Shown here: one piece after another, positions 9,733-19,131 of the stretch | Position numbering within the stretch: position 1 is the stretch's first letter | Layout: every line of letters begins with the position of its first letter | Source of the DNA: Bog-473 sp963744225 | GTDB lineage: Bacteria > Actinomycetota > Acidimicrobiia > Acidimicrobiales > RAAP-2 | NCBI GenBank assembly: GCA_963744225.1 | Contig: CAVUSV010000004.1 | Coordinates: 806,001-870,000 of the forward strand | DNA length: 64,000 nucleotides | Reading direction: 5' to 3' | The notes under the pieces: model-generated | What the model was told of the DNA's origin: nothing | Database searches by the model: none | Seen by the model: only the letters and a program-made list of their open reading frames with translations | Made by a program: the position numbers and the translations under genes

Positions 9733-11572
9733 TTATGCGACCGGGGCAGGCTCGCGGGCCAGCTTGGCCAGCTCCTCGGAGACCATGCGGTCGTGTTCAT
9801 CGAGATCGCGCCGGGCCGCCCGCGGGCTCCAGCGGCCCCGCATGAAGAAGACGAGCACCGCGAACACCCCCATACCGATGAGGCACACCGCCCACCATCT
9901 CTTCCACTCACCGGGTGACGTCTTCTGCGCCGGCACGAGCTTCTGTTCGGCGACGAGCAGGCGGGCGAGGCTCGGCGAATACTTGGCCACCCCAGCAATC
10001 TGCGCCTGGGTGACCGGCTTACCATTTTGCAGGTCCAAGGCGAGCGGGTTGAAGGCGTTCAGGCCCAGCACCCGGGGGGTGACTCCGCCAGCGGCGGTGA
10101 GGGCTTGCGTCAGGCTGTGGGTGTTGTTGCAGACCTGCAGGATGGTGGCAAGGGTGTGGAGCTCAGGTCGCGCCTCGGTGGTCGTCCGCAAACTACTGAT
10201 GACACTTGCCGGCGCGGGTGTCGCATTGCACTTCAACGCGGACGTGTCCGGCGCATAGGGCTGCACAGCCTGGATCGTCTGCAACGTTGCGCCCGCCGTC
10301 TGGTTGTCCACCAACACGGTCGACGTGGTGATGACGTAGGGCAGCACAAGGAAGGAGAGCGCGACGGTGATGCGCAAGATCCAACCCCAAATGGCAAGGC
10401 CCGACGCCGTGAGGGCCGGGTTGTGCGATTCGACCTGCTCGGTGTAGTTCGCCATCCAGGGCGCGTAGGCCAGGGAGATCGACAACGCCAACAGCACGAT
10501 GACAAGGACGTTGGAGTAGTAGCCGGTGTGTGGGTGGCCCGTCTGGACGATGAGGAAGCCCATCATCACCATGGCGAAGATCGCCCCGACGAGCATGAAC
10601 GGCTTGCGGACCCGGGCCCAGTCCGACAGCGCCCCAGCGATCACCAGGCCGACCGAGAGCGCAGCGGCAAGCCACACGTTGATGCCGTTGGCCTGCGGGG
10701 TGGTCCGGTTGAACGTCACCACCCAGTAAATCGTGAGCACGCTGACCGACGCGTAATAGAAGAGGAGGAATACCGAAATCGCGATGGACGAGGCGACGAG
10801 GTCGATCTTCATCATGGAGCGGATCGGGTGCCGGGTCGCTTTCTCGACGTCGATGCCCTGGGCGTGTGCCTCCACCAGCGCTCGCTCGCGCTCGGAGACC
10901 ATCAGCTGGTCGCGTAACTGCGGGGAGAGCTCCCGCAAGAAGAAGAACGCGATCACGACCACACCCATGCAGATCGCGCCCGAGATGATGAACTGGTCCT
11001 GCCACGGCGCGAGATGGTTCAGCGTGTGGGTGGCCACGAGGCTGGCGCACAGCGCACCCATGGTGGGTCCGAGGGCCCAGAAGCCCATGGCCACGCCGCG
11101 TCCCATCTGCGGAGAGAAATCGCGCATCAGCGCAGGCGTCGAGACAAGGATGACGCCCTCGACGAAACCGATCACGCAGTAGGACGCCGCAAACCAGAAC
11201 TTCTCGGTGATGTGGGGGATGGCGAACAGCTGGATCAGCGCGACGACCAGCGTGCCGTAGATGGTGAGATTGGCCCGGCCGATCTTGTCGGACAGGCCGC
11301 CGATGAAGGCGCTGAAGGCACCGATCGTGTTGGAGACCACCAACAGGTACAAGAAGTACTGAAACGACATGTGGTAGTAGGGCAGCAGCAACGGCGTGAC
11401 CGCCCCCTCCACGTAGTAGAGGTAATAGAGCATGATCGTCGTCAGCACGACGATCGACAGGTACCCGAGACGGGGCCAGGTGTCGGGGTACTTCGAGAGT
11501 TGCCGGTGGCCGAGCGCGGCTGGCCCAACCGCCTCGGGTAGGAAGTGGCCCGGGCACCGTCGTGGTGGTCAT
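9733..11572 (-). CDS. MFS transporter with a large C-terminal extracytoplasmic insertion
   Basis: Major facilitator carrier of about 613 aa. The body, from YLSIVVLTTIMLYYLYYV onward, has about twelve hydrophobic helices and the MFS loop GGLSDKIGRANL between TM2 and TM3. Between the penultimate helix (SFLVLPYVITTSTVLV) and the last one (WWAVCLIGMGVFAVLVF) lies an insertion of about 130 residues rich in Thr, Ala and Gln with two cysteines. Related carriers lack this. The ATG at 11572 has a GGGGAGCGAGAA ribosome-binding site but is one frame away from the body, so an indel near 11540-11560 is likely. The substrate is unknown. Confidence 0.8.
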
Positions 11573-11743
11573 TTCTCGCTCCCCTTTTCCAACAGTCAGT
11601 TCACCCCCGCCCCCCGCGGTCCCCCCTCCCGATCCGGCCGCGGCGTCGGGCTCACCTCGATGCTAGACACCCTCGGGCAAATTCACCGCCCAAAGGACGG
11701 ATTGTCCGGAGCCGCGCGCAGGAGCCCGCTGCCCGCTGCCCGC

Positions 11744-12910
11744 TTAGGCCGAGTCGAGCGTGGTCCCCAGACTCTGCTCGGCGGTCCCGATGGGCACGTG
11801 CCACGTGAGGCGCGTGCCTCCCTCGCGGGACGTGCCGAGCTCGACGCTGCCGCCGAGGCGCTCGGCGCGCTGGCGCATGTTTCTGAGGCCGAGCCCCGCC
11901 GCCCCAGCCGCGCTCATGCCCTGTCCGTCGTCGGCCACCACGAGGCGCAGCTCCTCACCGGCGGCGATGGTGATGACCACCTGCGAGGCATGGGCGTGCT
12001 TGCCCACGTTGGTCAGCGCCTCGCGGAGGACGGCCAGCACCTCCTCCGCCATCAGCCCCGAGACGACCGTGTCGACCGGGCCGCTCAACGACACCTGCGG
12101 ATGGATCCCGAGCACGGGCCGCAGTTCGTGCACGAGGTCGAGCACCTTGGGATGGAGGCCCTCTTTGCTGATGGTGAGCTCAATATCGAAGATCGCCTTG
12201 CGGAGCTCGCGGATCGTGTCGTCGATCTTGTCGATGGCTTCGCCGATGCGCATCACCGCCTCGGGTCTCTCGACCAGACGGGCCGTCCCCTGCAGCGACA
12301 GGCCGATGGCAAACAGACGTTGGATGACCGAGTCGTGGAGGTCACGGGCGATCCGATCCCGGTCCTCGGTTAGCGCGCGATCCCGCACGAGGCCGTGCAG
12401 GCGCGCGTTCTCAATGGCGATCCCCGCCGCCATGGCAATGGCAGCGACGAGCTCCTCGTCGTCCTCGGAGAACGCGTCCCCCGACCGCTTGTTGGTCAGG
12501 TACAGGTTCCCGTAGACCTCTCCGTGGACCCTGATCGGGACGCCCAGGAACGACGTCATGGTGGGATGGCCCGCCGGAGTTCCATAGCTGTCCGGGCTGT
12601 CGGCGGTGTTGGCGAGGCGGAGTGGTTGGTCGTCGGCGATCAGCGTGCCGAGCACGCCTCTGCCCGTGGGACGGGGGCCGATGGCCAGCACCTCCTCGCT
12701 GCTGAGGCCCACGGTGACGAACTGGGCGAGGGCCCCGCCATCCTCGGACAGCACGCCCAGCGCCCCGTACTGCGCATCGACGAGGTCGCACGCCCCCTCG
12801 ACGATCCTCCGGAGCACCACGGGCAGGTGGAGCTCGGCGTCGAGGATGAGAATCGCCTGGACGAGGCGACGCAGCTTGCCGGGATCGTCGATGCGGTCGA
12901 AGGGCTGCAT
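11744..12910 (-). CDS. GAF-domain sensor histidine kinase (DevS/NarL-system type)
   Basis: Cytoplasmic two-component sensor of 388 aa. A GAF domain (about residues 28-170) is followed by a HisKA_3 dimerisation domain with RIARDLHDSVIQRL, His192 being the predicted phosphate-accepting residue, and an HATPase domain with REALTNVGKHA and DDGQGM/GLGLRNM boxes. No membrane segment is present, so the GAF domain senses an internal cue such as a gas, redox state or small ligand. ATG 12910 is preceded 8 nt upstream by TATCCT, which suggests a leaderless mRNA. The divergent response regulator 108 bp away is the obvious partner. The arrangement resembles mycobacterial DevS/DevR, but haem-ligating residues were not checked. 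Confidence 0.9.
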   Translation of the reverse strand: MQPFDRIDDPGKLRRLVQAILILDAELHLPVVLRRIVEGACDLVDAQYGALGVLSEDGGALAQFVTVGLSSEEVLAIGPRPTGRGVLGTLIADDQPLRLANTADSPDSYGTPAGHPTMTSFLGVPIRVHGEVYGNLYLTNKRSGDAFSEDDEELVAAIAMAAGIAIENARLHGLVRDRALTEDRDRIARDLHDSVIQRLFAIGLSLQGTARLVERPEAVMRIGEAIDKIDDTIRELRKAIFDIELTISKEGLHPKVLDLVHELRPVLGIHPQVSLSGPVDTVVSGLMAEEVLAVLREALTNVGKHAHASQVVITIAAGEELRLVVADDGQGMSAAGAAGLGLRNMRQRAERLGGSVELGTSREGGTRLTWHVPIGTAEQSLGTTLDSA

Positions 12911-12918
12911 GGGGCGCC

Positions 12919-12924
12919 AGGATA
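12919..12924 (-). promoter_or_regulatory. candidate -10 element (TATCCT) for the histidine kinase
   Basis: TATCCT on the minus strand ends 8 nt before ATG 12910, the usual position for a leaderless actinobacterial start. No ribosome-binding site is visible before this start. Confidence 0.5.
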
Positions 12925-13018
12925 GAGGCGCCCGGAAGTGCAACGCACCAGGTCCTACGGGTACCCTGCGCCCCTCCTCTGTCGGACCCGTCCTCGATCC
13001 CGTGGCAATATTGGTCAG

Positions 13019-13675
13019 ATGGCGATTCGGGTGTTCGTCCTCGACGATCATGAACTGGTCAGAACAGGCCTGCGGACGCTGCTCGACGCCGAGGGCGACA
13101 TGGATGTCGTCGGCGAGGCCGGGACAGCGGAGGAGGGCCTGAAGCTCATTCGCGACCTCGAGCCTGACGTCGCCATCCTCGACGTGCGGCTCCCCGACGG
13201 CAGCGGGATCGAGGTGTGCCGCGAGATCCAGTCCGTGGTGCCACAAGTTCGCTGCCTCATGCTCACGTCGTATTCCGACGATGACGCACTGTTCTCGTCC
13301 ATCATGGCGGGGGCTTCGGGGTACGTGCTGAAGGAGGTTGGGAGCGGGGACCTGCTGGGCGACATCAGACGGGTCAGCCAGGGCTTGTCCCTCCTCGATC
13401 CGGCGCTGACCCACGAGCTGTTCGATCGATTGCGCAAGGACCAGGAGGCCGAGTCGCGGCTGACCGTGCTGACGCCGCAGGAGCGCAAGGTCCTCGAATT
13501 GATCGCGGAGGGTCAGTCCAACCGCCAGATCGCCGAGCAGCTCTTTCTGGCCGAGGCGACGGTGAAGAACTATGTCTCGAGCCTGTTGTCGAAGCTGGGC
13601 ATGCGCCGGCGCACGGAGGCGGCCGTCTACGCCGCCGTTCTGGCGGAGCGCAAGTCCATCAACCCGAAAGCCTGA
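13019..13675 (+). CDS. LuxR/NarL-family response regulator (DevR-like)
   Basis: DNA-binding response regulator of 218 aa. The receiver domain (residues 3-120) has the acidic pair in VFVLDDHE, the phosphoacceptor Asp55 in AILDVRLPDGSG, and a lysine at YVLKEV. The C-terminal LuxR helix-turn-helix starts at LTPQERKVLELIAEGQSN and runs through ATVKNYVSSLLSKLGM. ATG 13019 gives a standard receiver start. The gene is divergent from the GAF histidine kinase and the pair shares about 108 bp of regulatory DNA, including TACCCT at 12962-12967, which could be its -10 box. Target genes are unknown. Confidence 0.92.
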   Translation: MAIRVFVLDDHELVRTGLRTLLDAEGDMDVVGEAGTAEEGLKLIRDLEPDVAILDVRLPDGSGIEVCREIQSVVPQVRCLMLTSYSDDDALFSSIMAGASGYVLKEVGSGDLLGDIRRVSQGLSLLDPALTHELFDRLRKDQEAESRLTVLTPQERKVLELIAEGQSNRQIAEQLFLAEATVKNYVSSLLSKLGMRRRTEAAVYAAVLAERKSINPKA

Positions 13676-13699
13676 GCGGACTCCGCCTCCCGGCCGGCG

Positions 13700-14038
13700 C
13701 TACGCGACCTTGACCCGGCGGTGGTCGTCGAGCGTGCGGAAATCGACACCCTCGTCTCGGAGCAGGTCCTCCAGCCGTTCCCGCTCCGCCAACGGATTGG
13801 CGAATCGGGCCGGGGCGCTCTCAATACCCATGGCCGTGCACAGCCGCAGCAGCATCCGATCGTGATCGAGCTCGAGGGCCAGGTCCTCGGTCATCTTGTG
13901 CTCCGCGCCCGCGTCATGGCCGTTGAGGCGGCGTCGGCACTGCAGCAGGATGACGACGAGCTCGTCCCGCGAGGTCGGCAGCGCCACGGGGTCCACGTCG
14001 GCACAGAGGCCGGAGAGCAGTTCGCTGTACATGGACAT
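13700..14038 (-). CDS. small protein of unknown function
   Basis: A 112-aa acidic, probably cytoplasmic protein starting MSMYSELLSGLCADVDP. I recognise no family. It has a leucine-rich segment around residues 60-105 (LLRLCTAMGIESAPARFA, then ERERLEDLLRDEG) predicted helical. It lies downstream of, and in the same direction as, the GGDEF gene, across a 192-bp gap containing two copies of a 12-bp repeat. Coding is supported by actinobacterial codon use and by the absence of a better overlapping ORF. Confidence 0.5.
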   Translation of the reverse strand: MSMYSELLSGLCADVDPVALPTSRDELVVILLQCRRRLNGHDAGAEHKMTEDLALELDHDRMLLRLCTAMGIESAPARFANPLAERERLEDLLRDEGVDFRTLDDHRRVKVA

Positions 14039-14073
14039 CGCAACATTAATTTTGCCGAATTGGGCGAGTGCAG

Positions 14074-14109
14074 TAGGGCCGATACTCCTGTTTTGAATAG
14101 GGCCGATAC
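14074..14109. repeat. two 12-bp direct repeats upstream of the small unknown gene
   Basis: TAGGGCCGATAC occurs at 14074-14085 and 14098-14109, 24 bp apart start to start, 36-71 bp before the start codon of the 13700-14038 gene. Spacing of about two helical turns suits a regulator binding one face of the DNA. Confidence 0.5.
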
Positions 14110-14230
14110 GCCCTATCGCGCCGGACCACCCAGCGCTCGTTCGGACCGGCCCCGACGCGAGGTCGCGGTGCTCCCGACGATCACTCCCCAGAAGACGATC
14201 CGTCGCACGTCGTGCCCACGGGACGGCGGC

Positions 14231-14899
14231 TCACCGCTTGCTGACGCGGGTGGAGCGGTCGGCTCGTGACAGGACTTCCTCGGCGGAATCGGTCTCTTCG
14301 GCGATCGCCACCCCCAGCGACGCGTGGAGCCGGATGCCCTGGCTGCCCACCATGACCGGCTCGTCGAGGGTGTGCTGCAAGCGGCGGATCAACGGACCCA
14401 CCGCCTGCTCGTCGTTGACCGTGATCACGACGACGAGCTCGCTCCCGGCGACCCGGCCGACGGTGTCCTCGGCGCGCACGACCGACGTGAGACGCCGGCA
14501 CATCTCGCAGAGCACCGTGTTCCCCGTGGTGTAGCCGAGGTCGTGGTTGATTTCGCTCAGGTTGTCCAACTCAATGTGACACACGACCACTTCGCCGCCG
14601 TGGCGCCGCCGCCGCACCAACGCCTGGGTCAGGCGGTCAAGCAGGAGGAGCTTGTTCGCCAGGCCGGTGTGGGGGTCGGCCATAGAGAGCTGCCACAGCT
14701 GGTCGTACTTGCGGGCCGCGGACGCACTACTCGCGGGCGACGTGTCGGCGCCACCGCTGCTGAACTCCTGCAGCATCGATTCGACGCTGCCGGGGGTCCC
14801 CGCTCGCGAGGTCCCGGCACCCGACGTGCCGGCCACACCGTCCCGCGCGGGCGTGTCGCCCTCGCCGCTCCCGCCAAGCTTCCTCTTGGCCCACTTCAC
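14231..14899 (-). CDS. GGDEF-domain protein with degenerate active site
   Basis: A 222-aa soluble protein. Residues 1-65 are low-complexity (Gly/Ala/Ser/Thr). From about residue 70 the GGDEF fold is clear: DPHTGLANKLLLLDRL at the start and the metal/substrate segment CHIELDNLSEINHDLGY. The signature itself reads VAGSELVVV, so GGDEF is replaced by AGSEL, and the usual family sequence after it is changed too. Cyclase activity is therefore doubtful; a GTP- or c-di-GMP-sensing role is possible by analogy with other degenerate GGDEF proteins. GTG 14899 is preceded by AGAGGGGGA. Its signal partner is not in the window. Confidence 0.75.
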   Translation of the reverse strand: MKWAKRKLGGSGEGDTPARDGVAGTSGAGTSRAGTPGSVESMLQEFSSGGADTSPASSASAARKYDQLWQLSMADPHTGLANKLLLLDRLTQALVRRRRHGGEVVVCHIELDNLSEINHDLGYTTGNTVLCEMCRRLTSVVRAEDTVGRVAGSELVVVITVNDEQAVGPLIRRLQHTLDEPVMVGSQGIRLHASLGVAIAEETDSAEEVLSRADRSTRVSKR

Positions 14900-15349
14900 G
14901 CTGTCCCCCTCTGCTGCCGCACAGCGCCGGAGGTCATCGCCTGAGGTCCATGCACGTCCTCCAACCAGCGCCCGTTCCGGTGGAGACCCGACGCGACCGA
15001 CCCGACCCCAGAAGGGATCCCGAGCGTCGACGGGCCCCTGACCACGCCGTTTACCGTCCCTAGATTACGCCCGAGGTCGCGATGGTTGCAGTGCCCTTCG
15101 GTTGCAATCTCGGTGCGGCGCGTCCATGCGGCGGCCTGTGCGCGTCGAGCATCGGCCACTGTCGCCCGCGATAACGTCGGCCCTGCGGGTCTGGCGGTCG
15201 TGTACGGACCCGGCCCTCTGGGTTCCGTCCCTGCCGTCCTCGGTGCGGGCGCATCACCACCACAACGCCGAACGAGTCGGGAAGGACAGCCATTTGCTGC
15301 GCGCGATGACGAGTGCACGTGACCACCGCAACGCCCCGGGCGTGGGCCA
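14900..15349. other. intergenic region without a supported gene
   Basis: The 450 bp between the divergent GGDEF and RNase D genes have ORFs on both strands, but none with a credible start, domain or codon pattern. It may hold both promoters and perhaps an unrecognised RNA; I see no rho-independent terminator. Confidence 0.45.
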
Positions 15350-16543
15350 GTGACCCCACCGGGCGCCATCGTGGTCGACGCCGGAGGACTCAGCGACTTG
15401 GTCGCCGAGTTGGCTGCCGAGGAGTTCTACGCGTTCGACACCGAGTTCCACACGGAACGGACCTACGTCCCCGATCTCGCCCTCATTCAGATCGCCTGGA
15501 AGGATCGGGTCGCCCTCGTGGACCCCCTCGCCGTCGACCCCGCCCCCCTCGCAGCGCTGTTCGGCGGACCCGGCGTCGCGGTGGCGCATGCGGCCTCCCA
15601 GGACCTCGACGTGCTCATGGCCGCCTGCGGCACTGTCCCGGGCACGGTGTTCGACACCCAGATCGTCGCCGGATTCCTCGGCATGTCGACCCCGTCGCTG
15701 TCACGCCTCGTCGAGCGGATGCTGGGTGTCTCGCTCCCTAAGGCGGACCGGCTCTCGGACTGGCTCGTGCGGCCCATCTCGGACCGGCAGATCTCGTATG
15801 CAATCAGTGACGTCGCCCATCTCCTGGAGCTCCGGTCCGTGCTGACCCAGCGTCTGCTCCGAGTGAACCGGTTGGCGTGGGCTCTCGACGAATGCGACGA
15901 GGTCCTCGGGGACCGGTCCCCGATGCGCGTCCCCGAGGAGGCCTGGTGGAGGCTGGGAGACATCCGGAGCATGTCCCGTCGTTCCCGCGCCGTCGCGCAA
16001 GAGGTGGCGGCCTGGCGTGAGCGCACGGCGGCGGAGACCAACCGGCCTCGCCGCATGGTGCTCTCGGACCTCGGGCTCCTGGCCATTTCGCAACGGCCGC
16101 CGCGTAACGGCGAGGAGCTCCGCGCCACACGCGGGGTGGACAACCGGCACCTGGCGCAGGGACGCGCCGCCGAGATCCTCCGGGCCGTCGAACGCGCCAT
16201 GGAGCTCCCGCCCGAAGAGATACGGATGCCGTCGGAGGGGAAGGAGGCACCCGCTCCGCCGGCCGCCATCGCGGTCTGTTCGGGCCTAGTGCGCCAGATC
16301 GCCGACAACCTCGACTTCGACCAGGGGCTCCTGGCCACCCGGGCGGACATCGCGCAGCTGCTGTGTGGCGAACCGAGCCGGCTCGATACGGGATGGCGTC
16401 GCAGCATCGTCGGGGATCCGCTGCGGCGCCTCATCGCCGGAGACGTTGCCGCCGCGTTCGACCGTCGCGGCCAGCTCGTGCTCGAGGAGCGGTCCGGGCG
16501 ACCGATCGAACTCCAGGACGAACCGGACCCGCGTCCTAGTTGA
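15350..16543 (+). CDS. rnd: ribonuclease D
   Basis: 3'-5' exoribonuclease of the DEDDy class, 397 aa, trimming tRNA and other small RNAs. The catalytic residues are visible: FDTEFH (Asp, Glu), AHAASQDLDVL (Asp) and YAISDVAHL (Tyr and Asp). A first HRDC-like helical domain (about 200-285) and a second C-terminal helical part follow, as in actinobacterial RNase D. The start is GTG 15350. The 3' end overlaps the convergent acyl-CoA ligase by 8 bp, so the two transcripts must run into each other. Confidence 0.9.
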   Translation: MTPPGAIVVDAGGLSDLVAELAAEEFYAFDTEFHTERTYVPDLALIQIAWKDRVALVDPLAVDPAPLAALFGGPGVAVAHAASQDLDVLMAACGTVPGTVFDTQIVAGFLGMSTPSLSRLVERMLGVSLPKADRLSDWLVRPISDRQISYAISDVAHLLELRSVLTQRLLRVNRLAWALDECDEVLGDRSPMRVPEEAWWRLGDIRSMSRRSRAVAQEVAAWRERTAAETNRPRRMVLSDLGLLAISQRPPRNGEELRATRGVDNRHLAQGRAAEILRAVERAMELPPEEIRMPSEGKEAPAPPAAIAVCSGLVRQIADNLDFDQGLLATRADIAQLLCGEPSRLDTGWRRSIVGDPLRRLIAGDVAAAFDRRGQLVLEERSGRPIELQDEPDPRPS

Positions 16544-18083
16544 CGAACTTGTCCCGCCCGCTCCAAAAGGGCTGGCGCAGCTTGTACTTCTGCAGCTTGC
16601 CGGTGGCGGTGCGCTCGAGTTGGGCGCGAAGGTCCACACTCGTTGGTGCCTTGAAATGGGCCAACCGGGCGCGGCAGTGCGCGATGAGTTCGGTTTCGGT
16701 GACCGTTGCGCCCTGGCGCACCACAACCAAGGCCTTGATCGTCTCTCCCCACTTCTCGTCGGGCACCCCGATAACCGCCACCTCGGCCACCGCCGGGTGC
16801 TGGTAGAGGCAGTCCTCCACTTCGATCGACGAGACGTTTTCGCCGCCGGTGATGATGACGTCCTTCTTGCGGTCCGAGATCACGACGTACGCGTCGTCGA
16901 GGTGGCCGCCGTCCCCGGTGTGGAACCACCCGCCCTCGAGGGCCGCCTCCGTCTCGGCGGGCTGCTCCCAGTAACCGGCGAAGACGTGGTTCGAGCGCGC
17001 CAGCACCTCACCCTCGTCGTCAACGGTCATCTGCACGCCCAGGGCCGGGGTCCCGGCCCGGCTGAGGAGCTGCGAGCGGGCCCCGCTGTCGAGGTTGTCC
17101 CACTCCGCGGGCGCACGGTTGATGGTGAGCAGCGGCGCCGTCTCGGTGAGACCGTAGATCTGGATGAACTCCCATCCGAGCTCCGTCTCCACCCGCTCGA
17201 TGGTCTTCGACGGCGGCGGCGCTCCGGCCACCACGATGCGCACGGTGCCACGACCCGGTACGGAGCGGCCTTCGGCAGCGCGTGCTTCGGCGGCACTCAA
17301 GATGGCCGCCACGACGGTCGGCGCGCCGCACAGCAGCGTCACGCCGTGGCGCTCGATGCGCGTCAGGATCTCCTCCCCGTCCACCTTGCGCAGGACGATG
17401 TGCGTTCCCCCCATGCCCGTCACGGCGTAGGGCATCCCCCAGCCGTTGCAGTGGAACATGGGCAGCGTGTGCAAGAGCACGTCGCGGTCGCTCACCCCCG
17501 TATGCCATCCGAATGTCGCCGCGTTGAGCCAGCAATTGCGGTGGGTCAACTGCACGCCCTTGGGTCGGGCGGTGGTGCCCGACGTGTAGTTGACCGAGCA
17601 GGTGGCATCCTCGTCGGGCTCCCAGGCCCTCGGCGCGGCCCCATCGGGCGCCGGTGCAAAGAGGGCAGCGTCGTCGTTTCCGTCCAGGCAGAAACGATGG
17701 CTCACCTTGATGGTGTCCACCTCGCCGGCAAGATCGGGGTCGTACAGGAGGACCGACGCCCCGGAGTGGTCGACGATGTACGCGATCTCTTCCGCGGTCA
17801 GCCGGAAGTTGATGGGGACGAGAACGCGCCCGAACCCACTCACACCGAAGTAGGCGGTGAGGAAGCGGGCGGAGTTCGGGCTGACGATGGCGACCCGCTC
17901 CCCGTGGCCAACCTGGAGGTCGTCGAGCGCCACGGCCAGGCCGCGCGCCCTCGCGTCCAGCTCCTTGTACGTCAGCGTCCCGTAGGAACCCGGCGCCGCA
18001 GGTTCGTCGACCACCGCAGCCCGCTGCCCGTGAACGAGCGCGGCCCGGTTGAGGAAATCGGCCACCGTCAACGGGACCCGCAT
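16536..18083 (-). CDS. AMP-forming acyl-CoA synthetase (fatty-acid CoA ligase family)
   Basis: Adenylate-forming enzyme of 515 aa that activates a carboxylic acid to its CoA thioester. Core motifs are in order: YTSGTTARPKGV (P-loop, about residue 170), the LPMFHCNGWG segment, YGLTETAP, the hinge region HTGDGGHLDD then ISDRKKDVIITGGENVS, and the catalytic lysine in ATGKLQKYKLR near the end. Motif details fit the medium/long-chain (FadD3/alkK-like) branch. ATG 18083 follows GGGGGTGGC. Which acid it uses cannot be seen. Confidence 0.9.
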   Translation of the reverse strand: MRVPLTVADFLNRAALVHGQRAAVVDEPAAPGSYGTLTYKELDARARGLAVALDDLQVGHGERVAIVSPNSARFLTAYFGVSGFGRVLVPINFRLTAEEIAYIVDHSGASVLLYDPDLAGEVDTIKVSHRFCLDGNDDAALFAPAPDGAAPRAWEPDEDATCSVNYTSGTTARPKGVQLTHRNCWLNAATFGWHTGVSDRDVLLHTLPMFHCNGWGMPYAVTGMGGTHIVLRKVDGEEILTRIERHGVTLLCGAPTVVAAILSAAEARAAEGRSVPGRGTVRIVVAGAPPPSKTIERVETELGWEFIQIYGLTETAPLLTINRAPAEWDNLDSGARSQLLSRAGTPALGVQMTVDDEGEVLARSNHVFAGYWEQPAETEAALEGGWFHTGDGGHLDDAYVVISDRKKDVIITGGENVSSIEVEDCLYQHPAVAEVAVIGVPDEKWGETIKALVVVRQGATVTETELIAHCRARLAHFKAPTSVDLRAQLERTATGKLQKYKLRQPFWSGRDKFVN

Positions 18084-18150
18084 GCCACCCCCGATCGCTC
18101 GTACCGCACCGTCCGGGAGGGGACCCTACCGGACCGAGACCAGGCGCTCG

Positions 18151-19131
18151 CTAGAAGTGTCCGAGCACGGGGTGGGGCTGATAGGGCTTCTCGAGCACAG
18201 CGATCTCGTCCTCGGTCAGCGTCAGCTCCTCGGCGGCGAGCGCGTCCTTCAGGTGCTTCTTCTTGGTCGATCCGACGATGGGGGCCGTCACCCCGGGCTT
18301 GGAGAGCAGCCAGGCGAGGGCCACCTGTGCCATCGACACGCCGCGTGGCGCGGCGACCTGTGCGGCGGCGTCGACCACGTCGAAGTCCGTCGGCTGGTCG
18401 TAGAGGTAGTCGGTGAAGGGATCGGTGCTCGACCGCGTGGTGAGGCGCTCACCGTCCCGTGTGCGGGTGCCCGCCAGAACGCCTCGCGCCAACGGACTCC
18501 AGGGGATGCATCCGACCCCCTGGTCGAGGCAGAGCGCGATCATCTCGCGCTCCTCTTCGCGGTAGATGAGGTTGTAGTGGTTCTGCATCGACACGAATCT
18601 CGTCCAACCATGGGTCTCTGCCGTGTGCTGAGCCTTGGCGAACTGCCATGCGAACATGCTGCTCGCCCCGATGTAGCGCGCCTTGCCCGACCGGACCACG
18701 TCGTGCAGAGCTCCCATCGTCTCTTCGATGGGCGTCCGGGGATCCCAGCGATGGATCTGGTAGAGGTCGACGTAGTCCATCTTGAGGCGACGGAGCGACG
18801 CGTCGATTCCCGACAAGATGTGCTTCCGTCCCAGGCCGCCGCCGTTCTCCCCTGGCGTCACGGGCATGAACACTTTGGTGGCGATGACCGCCTCGTCCCG
18901 GCTGAGGAACTTCGGGACCAGCCTCCCGGTCGCCACCTCGCTGGCGCCGGACGAGTAGGCGTCGGCCGTATCGAAAAAGGACACGCCTCCTTCCACGGCT
19001 GCTCTGACGATCGACTCGGCCGCATCTTCGTCGATGACCCAGGGACGGTCGCTGTCGTTTCCGAACCCCATCATGCCGAGACAGATTCTCGAGACCCGAA
19101 GGCCCGACGCACCCAAATTCGTGTAGTTCAT
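18151..19131 (-). CDS. aldo/keto reductase
   Basis: NADPH-dependent oxidoreductase of the AKR superfamily, TIM barrel, 326 aa. Catalytic tetrad residues appear as DTADAYSSGASE (Asp, Tyr), ATKVF (Lys) and YQIHRWDP (His). The cofactor segment is in the C-terminal half (APIVGSTKKKHLKD). ATG 19131 is selected over the longer frame because the family starts MNYTNLGASGLRVSRI and GAGG precedes it. It follows the acyl-CoA ligase's start on the same strand by about 70 bp and may be transcribed ahead of it. Confidence 0.9.
   Translation of the reverse strand: MNYTNLGASGLRVSRICLGMMGFGNDSDRPWVIDEDAAESIVRAAVEGGVSFFDTADAYSSGASEVATGRLVPKFLSRDEAVIATKVFMPVTPGENGGGLGRKHILSGIDASLRRLKMDYVDLYQIHRWDPRTPIEETMGALHDVVRSGKARYIGASSMFAWQFAKAQHTAETHGWTRFVSMQNHYNLIYREEEREMIALCLDQGVGCIPWSPLARGVLAGTRTRDGERLTTRSSTDPFTDYLYDQPTDFDVVDAAAQVAAPRGVSMAQVALAWLLSKPGVTAPIVGSTKKKHLKDALAAEELTLTEDEIAVLEKPYQPHPVLGHF

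Noticed and set aside
14896..15369. Minus- and plus-strand ORFs in the GGDEF-rnd gap
   Set aside because: They overlap one another, lack ribosome-binding sites and have Arg/Pro-rich shadow composition.
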